From: Chara braunii
Lineage: Eukaryota > Streptophyta > Charophyceae > Charales > Characeae
Reading direction: 5' to 3'
Length of the DNA stretch: 33,729 nt
NCBI GenBank assembly: GCA_003427395.1
Contig: BFEA01000088.1
Location: forward strand, 134,748 to 168,476
Shown here: piece after piece, positions 29,186-33,729 of the stretch
How the letters are laid out: the number at the start of each line of letters is the position of its first letter
How positions within the stretch are numbered: the stretch's first letter is position 1
The notes under the pieces: model-generated
Database searches by the model: none
Told to the model about the DNA's origin: nothing
Seen by the model: the letters and a program-made list of their open reading frames with translations, nothing else
Program-made: the position numbers and the translations under genes

Positions 29186-29905
29186 ATCGGTTGTCTGCTG
29201 CATGCCTAGAACCCGAGGCAACCAAAGTTGAGGTCATCCGCAAATGGCCTCAACCGACAAATGTCTGTGAGTTGCATTTTGTTCTTGGTCTTGCGTCGTA
29301 CTACCGTAAGTTTGTGCCCAAATTCTTTATCATCGCTCGTCCGCTGTCCAAATTGACAAGCAAGAACGTGTCTTACGCGTGGGATGGGGAATGCACAACA
29401 ACCTTCCAAGCCTTGAACGAGGCTTTGGTGAGTCATCCGGTGGTCTGCATTGCAGATCCCAAACTTACATTCATAGCAACTACAGATGCAAGCTTGTATG
29501 GGATTGGTGCAGTGATGCAATGAGATGATGATGACGCCTTACGTCCACTTGAGTATTACAGCAAACGCATGCCCAGTCACAAGATAGTTGCCTCCACTTA
29601 CATGCAAGAACTCTATGCCTTGACAGAGGCACTAGATCATTGAAAACACTTACATCTTGGGTCGCCATTTCAAAGTTTGCTCGGACCACGAGACCCTGAA
29701 ATGTAATCCATCAACTACATTGACCTGCTGGCTGCATGAGATTGATGTGTATGATTTTGAACTTGAGCACAAAAAAACTTGTTACAATCACGTTGTGGAT
29801 GCTTTGTCTCGCCATCCTCAGTACATGACTTGCCTTGTGGGTTCCTACGATCTCCGTAAGAATTTGAAGGAGGAACTCATTGAGCATACTGCCAAGGACC
29901 CGTAA
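29186..29905 (+). pseudogene. RT connection and RNase H (broken)
   Basis: LGLASYYRKFVPKF, YAWDGECTTTFQALNEALVS and FIATTDASLYGIGAVMQ show the RT connection and the first RNase H Asp. TGA 29,521 then interrupts; LEYYSKRMPSHKIVASTYMQ with ELYALTEALDH holds the catalytic Glu region, and TGA 29,641 interrupts again. A frame change gives GRHFKVCSDHETLK with the third Asp, and FELEHKKTCYNHVVDALSRH closes the domain. Confidence 0.87.
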
Positions 29906-31140
29906 CTCGGTCCCATCCTTGAGCAGATTCAAGTTTACCCTAGCAGTCAAACTGATTCCCACAAGTGTAAAGGTTTACTCTTCCGACGTTACGGGAAGTA
30001 CGACCGACTGTATGTACCCAACCATGAGCCTATCCGTACTCACTTCTTGGACTTGGCTCATGGCCGGAGTGGACACTTCGGTTTTGAAAAGACATACGGA
30101 AGTCCATGGCAAAAGTTTGTATACCCTGGGATGAAAGAAATAGCACGAAAGTTTGTGGCTGAGTGTGAAGTTTGCCAACGCATCAATCTGTCCCGACTTC
30201 TATGGGCTGTTGCATCCTCTTCCTATTCCTGATGGCCTGGGTGAGTCTCTTTCTATCGACTTCACGAACATCGAAAAGAAGAGCAGGAACAAATATTCAC
30301 AAGTAATGGTGATCGTTGACCGCTTTCCAAAATTTCTGAATTTGATCCCATTACCACCTCACGCCCCAATTGATCTTGTGATCAAGGAGTTTCACAAAAA
30401 GTACATACTGCAGTGTGGCCCCCCGAAAACTCTTGTGAGTGACCGGGCCACTAGGTCCATAAGTGCAGATTGGAAGGACTTCACCTCCCAGATCTATGAC
30501 ATCAAACTCAATATGACGTCTGACCGAGAGCCAATGGACTGGACGAGGAGATCAACCAAACTGTGATCAAGCTTCTCTGAGCTCTAATTGTGCTTGATCA
30601 CAACTATTGGAATGAGGAATTGCCGATTGTGCACGGATTGTACAACAACTCCATACACTCCTCCACCGGGATGATACATAATCGCCTGCACCTCGAGTGG
30701 CAAATTCGCAATCCCCTATCCTATCTGTTTCCTGACCAGCCACCTGTCGTAACACCTGGCCAGCCAGGCTACAGCGCTAAATCTGATCGTTTGTTCAAAG
30801 TCGTTGTTGCAGCTATGGAAAGGCGATACAATGCCATGATTAAGCATGCGAACAAAAAGCGCCAGCCTGAACCTTTCACGATAGGAAGCTATGTTTGGAT
30901 CAAAATGTCTGAGTTTTCTGAAAAACGAGGTGTATCACGAAAACGTCTTCCTTAGTATTACGGTCCATGGAAAGTGTTGAACTAAGTAGCGAAGGTTTCA
31001 TTCCGTCCTTCTTACACGATTGACGTGCCTACTCATTTGCGCACGTACCCAGTCTTTCACGCATCGAAGTTGTTTTCGTATGAACCACCCGAAACTTTTA
31101 TGTATCGAGAATCGATGATTCCTCGCGCAACTCAATGGCG
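29906..31140 (+). pseudogene. integrase (zinc-binding, core and C-terminal parts; broken)
   Basis: After TAA near 29,903, sequence such as GHFGFEKTYGSPWQKFVYPG and ARKFVAECEVCQRIN gives the H-H-C-C zinc domain. The core has LSIDFTNIEKKSRNKYSQVM (first Asp), GPPKTLVSDRATRSISADWK (second Asp), then a frame change at about 30,520-30,560 around the expected catalytic Glu region. The rest continues DHNYWNEELPIVHGLYNNSI, HSSTGMIHNRLHLEWQIRNP and NAMIKHANKKRQPEPFTIGS, with TAG 30,953-30,955 and later stops. Confidence 0.87.
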
Positions 31141-31142
31141 GT

Positions 31143-31310
31143 CACGAGATTGATAGAATTGTGGAGCACATTGGAAAAGGGAGAAACACACAATACAAAG
31201 TTCATTTTCTATACCACCCATTGAATGACCATTACTGGATTGCTAAGAAACACTTGTTGCACAGTGCCCCACTAATCGTCAACACATATGAACGACTGAT
31301 TAGCTCTTAA
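31143..31310 (+). pseudogene. chromodomain at the integrase C-terminus
   Basis: HEIDRIVEHIGKGRNTQYKV, HFLYHPLNDHYWIAKKHLLH and SAPLIVNTYERL followed by a TAA. The pattern E(h)..Ih.H......YhV.h.......W.....L...P.hh..Y is that of a chromodomain, which in chromoviruses guides insertion to chromatin. One expected aromatic-cage position is changed (HYWI where WEP is usual). The frame is open for the whole domain, although stops lie upstream. Confidence 0.75.
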
Positions 31311-31436
31311 CAGCAACCTGAGTTCACTGCTACCCTCGCTCCTACGGAATATACCCGATCTCTCTTTGCCATTTACGCTTATGATGCATTATATAGGGAC
31401 TTTGGTCGAGTAACTCGCTCGAAGGGATCCCGCTCT

Positions 31437-31450
31437 TGAGGGGGGGTTAG
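31437..31450 (+). other. polypurine tract
   Basis: TGAGGGGGGGTTAG lies directly before TGTAATG of the 3' LTR, in the position of the plus-strand primer. Confidence 0.8.
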
Positions 31451-31795
31451 TGTAATGACCCGCCATAACACAAATTGAGAACACTACTGATTTTTGAAGT
31501 TTTGCCAATGGAATGAATGCTTTGTTGAGATTCCCGTATTCTACCGAGTTTGCTAAAAGCTTGTATGTGTGCGTGCTTGCTGACTTGCGTGCTTGTCTGA
31601 GTGCTTGTCGGCATGAGTATGTGTGTGACCCGCAAGGGTACTTGCTTGTTTGGGAGGCTCATAAGGCCGGTACTTACCTGTGGCCGTGACACTGAGGGTT
31701 GCAGCAGGGGAATACACTCAAGTGGCGGAGCAAGAGGCCCGCGGTGCTTAGAGCAGCGGAAAAACACTCAAGTAGCAGGTAGGCCGGTACCGCAC

Positions 31796-31833
31796 CTGTC
31801 TCTTATACACATCTAGATGTGTATAAGAGACAG
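31796..31833. other. Nextera mate-pair junction adaptor (artefact)
   Basis: 38-bp perfect palindrome made of CTGTCTCTTATACACATCT and its reverse complement, i.e. two Tn5 mosaic ends joined. This is the circularisation junction of Nextera mate-pair libraries. It is not genomic, and the sequences on either side may not be adjacent in the organism. Confidence 0.98.
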
Positions 31834-31951
31834 CACTTAGATAGCAGGTCGGCCGGTACCACGCTAAGGTAGATCTATCGGGTATCCGAGGCCGAGCAGA
31901 AGAAGACAAAGTTGGCATTTTTAGAGGCCCAGTAGCGGTAGGCTAGGTCTA

Positions 31952-31960
31952 NGCCNNTAN
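31952..31960. other. ambiguous bases (Ns)
   Basis: Four N positions (31,952, 31,956, 31,957, 31,960) in the 3' LTR, between the two adaptor copies. Confidence 0.95.
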
Positions 31961-32396
31961 CAGTCCATCCAGTCTGAGTCTAGACCCTGTACGGGCAATA
32001 TCAGAGTCCGCAATGATGTTTCCCTCCCAAATGGAGGAGGTACCAGTTGCTTGGGAGGCCGAGCGGCCAAGAAGTCACCGCCTAAGAGGCAAGTAGGCCG
32101 CTATATCAAGAGAGGCCGAGGGAAGAGCCCGGCCTCATTCTTTAATGTGCAAATTTGGCGACACGCTGCTGGAGCGCTGGCTACTACACCGCTGTTGGGA
32201 GGAAAAAGCCGGGAGCTTCCACCTCGGCTATGGTGGAGCTCTACCAGGAGGAGGAGGAGGGAGAAGAGGACCAAGGAGGAGAGTGGCAAGGTACCTACCT
32301 GGCTATGGTGGACACCATCTTCATCACCTTGTTAGGCGCTGCATGTGGAAGGCCCCAGTTGGGGTAGTGCCGCATCAAGGAAGCTCGGGACAGGGC

Positions 32397-32434
32397 CTGT
32401 CTCTTATACACATCTAGATGTGTATAAGAGACAG
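32397..32434. other. second Nextera mate-pair junction adaptor, with flanking duplication
   Basis: Same 38-bp junction as at 31,796. The block ending at 32,396 (from about 32,172) is repeated after it (about 32,440-32,663), beginning GAGCGCTGGCT and ending CTCGGGACAGGGC. The 5' LTR has this block once. Small frames through the adaptor give the peptides SYTHLDVYKRQ, MCIRDR and LSLIHI, which are translations of the adaptor. Confidence 0.97.
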
Positions 32435-33132
32435 AAAGAGCGCTGGCTGCTACAGCGCTGCTGGGAGGAAGAAGCCGGGAGCTTCCACCTCGGCTATGGT
32501 GGAGCTCTACCAGGAGGAGGAGGAGGGAGAAGAGGACCAAGGAGGAGAGTGGCAAGGTACCTACCTGGCTATGGTGGACACCATCTTCATCACCTTGTTA
32601 GGCGCTGCATGTGGAAGGCCCCAGTTGGGGTAGTGCCGCATCAAGGAAGCTCGGGACAGGGCAGCGGCATAGCTGCCTGATGTTGACCTTGGGAAAGGAG
32701 GGCAGCAACAAAGCTGCTTCGGGTTATCCTTTGGACAGGAGGGTAGAGCCCTCAGTACTCCGCCATAGCCTCGACCTACATGAAGAGGAAGAGGAAGGGT
32801 GGTCATGGCTATGGTGGACCTCATGTTGTGCCTGCAGTAGACGTGGGATTTGGACATTGATTATGGTTCAGCCATTCAACATTCTTACTGTTATTTCTTG
32901 TTTGAATAAGAGGCTATTAAGAGCGGAGGAGATAAGAAGGAGGAGATTGGTTGGCAAAGAAGAAGAGCATTATCTTTGGTCCATGCAGGAGTACATCATC
33001 TTCTTCTTCTTTCTTACTTCTACTTCTTCTTTCCCTCTCTCTCCTCTCACGTTCATTCATTTCTTTTTGCAATTGGACGGCATTGTACTTTCTGATGGAT
33101 GTATACTTCAAAATTGGCCAGGATCATAACCA

Positions 33133-33276
33133 TAGTTGCGGAGCATCACGTGCGTGCAAGTTGCGCATGTGCGCCACGCCGCACATGCGCACACGTGCGC
33201 GCGCACATGATGCGGCACATTTAGAAAACAAAAAATCCGAAGGGTATGTCGCCATACCCAGAAGTGTCCCTCCCTT
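33133..33276. other. alternating purine-pyrimidine stretch, no gene
   Basis: From about 33,148 to 33,215 the sequence is rich in ACGTGCG, GCGCATGTGCGC and CACACGTGCGCGCGCAC. No coding content. Confidence 0.6.
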
Positions 33277-33292
33277 TTAAACCACCAGTACC
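33277..33292. repeat. unpaired TTAA-family terminus
   Basis: TTAA-ACCACCAGTACC, an exact match to the family terminus; a partner may lie beyond the window. Confidence 0.6.
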
Positions 33293-33492
33293 TCGCCGTT
33301 GTTTTTTTCGAAGACGCGGCCGTGCACGCGCCGCGACTTTCGGGGGTCGGGCGAACGAACGCCCGGTCGCGCATATTCCAAAAAAAAAAAGAAACAAAAA
33401 GAGAAAAAAAAACAGAAAAAGAAATACCAACAGAGATTTGAAACGAAACAAAAACAAAAGTAAAATGCAGCGGGCGCGGGGTGGGTGAAACG

Positions 33493-33494
<2 letters not shown>

Positions 33495-33579
<85 letters not shown>
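33495..33579. repeat. (GA)n microsatellite
   Basis: About 42 GA units, followed by two copies of GAGAGAATGAATGCGCCC (to 33,611). A shorter G/A-rich tract follows at 33,672-33,709. Confidence 0.96.
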
Positions 33580-33583
<4 letters not shown>

Positions 33584-33729
33584 TGCGCCCCGGAGAGAAT
33601 GAATGCGCCCGGGAAGGTGGGAGCATTCATTCCCATTTTCCCATATATCTATACAGGCGGGTACGGGCGGAAGAGAGCGAGAGAGCGAGCGAGAGAGAGA
33701 GAGAGAGAGTCGGCGCGTTCGCCGGGCAG

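Larger units (their letters stand above)
21780..33132 (+). mobile_element. Ty3/gypsy chromovirus, full length, inactive
   Basis: Order: 5' LTR, PBS for initiator Met-tRNA, leader, gag, protease, RT, RNase H, integrase, chromodomain, polypurine tract, 3' LTR. Protease-RT-RNaseH-integrase order defines Ty3/gypsy, and a chromodomain after the integrase defines chromoviruses. A solo LTR of another family sits in its leader. gag and pol are broken by at least seven stops and several frameshifts, and motif C of the RT is deleted. No target duplication matches at the ends (AGACA before, TAGTT after), which may reflect decay, recombination or the assembly faults in the 3' LTR. Confidence 0.88.
31451..33132 (+). 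repeat. 3' LTR of the chromovirus, assembly-damaged
   Basis: Starts TGTAATGACCCGCCATAACA and ends GGCCAGGATCATAACCA. It is about 245 bp longer than the 5' LTR because of two inserted adaptor sequences and a repeated block of about 220 bp. In the first 100 bp nearly all differences from the 5' LTR are C/G there and T/A here. Confidence 0.87.

Noticed and set aside
31796-31833. A perfect 38-bp palindrome as a regulatory site or Tn5-like insertion
   Set aside because: It is exactly the Nextera mate-pair junction and occurs twice with misassembly signs.
1-33729. CRISPR array, bacterial operons or host protein-coding genes with introns
   Set aside because: No regularly spaced direct repeats with unique spacers. 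All recognisable protein similarity belongs to retroelements, or to modules joined to one.

Overview
This is a repeat-dominated stretch of a eukaryotic nuclear genome. I see no host protein-coding gene. The element families present are a Penelope-like element, an L1-type LINE with a C-terminal zinc knuckle, a Ty3/gypsy chromovirus primed by initiator Met-tRNA, PIF/Harbinger-type and hAT-type MITEs, and tRNA-headed SINEs. Together with long (CT)n/(GA)n tracts they suggest the green lineage, perhaps a streptophyte alga such as Chara; that is inference and not proven by the sequence. Two uncut Nextera mate-pair junction adaptors show that this is a short-read draft scaffold.

Layout. 1-87: (GT)n. 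About 640-6,190, minus strand: a decayed Penelope-like element (CxC motif, reverse transcriptase) whose coding region appears to continue past the RT into a proline-rich/C2H2 linker, a Josephin-like cysteine protease fold, and four RING-like cysteine-rich modules. This is the most unusual object here. 6,487-6,644: a 79-bp tandem repeat. 7,179-7,670: two tRNA-like SINE heads and a LINE RT fragment, minus strand. 8,953-9,530: a PIF/Harbinger-type MITE with TAA target duplication. 10,212-11,464: a solo LTR with a perfect 5-bp target duplication. 12,265-12,592: a long-TIR foldback element. 12,802-16,285: a 5'-truncated LINE with 17-bp target duplication, itself carrying a small TIR element. 16,286-17,390: two copies of an older repeat; one is interrupted by the LINE, by a 490-bp hAT-type MITE and by a 149-bp TTAA-flanked MITE, and the other serves as an empty-site control. 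17,834-18,310: a 237-bp tandem repeat. 19,017-19,155: a small poly(A)-tailed retroposed insertion. 20,153-20,649: TTAA-family and foldback sequences.

21,780-33,132: a complete-length but dead Ty3/gypsy chromovirus (5' LTR, PBS, gag, pol, chromodomain, polypurine tract, 3' LTR). A second-family solo LTR is nested in its leader. Its RT has lost the YLDD segment, and many stops and frameshifts break gag and pol. Its 3' LTR is corrupted by two adaptor-bearing assembly joins, and its 5' LTR by a one-N join flanked by an exact 64-bp duplication. 33,133-33,729: alternating purine-pyrimidine sequence, one more TTAA-family terminus, and (GA)n.

No element in the window looks competent. The value lies in the nesting record and in the Penelope-like element with protease and RING-like modules.
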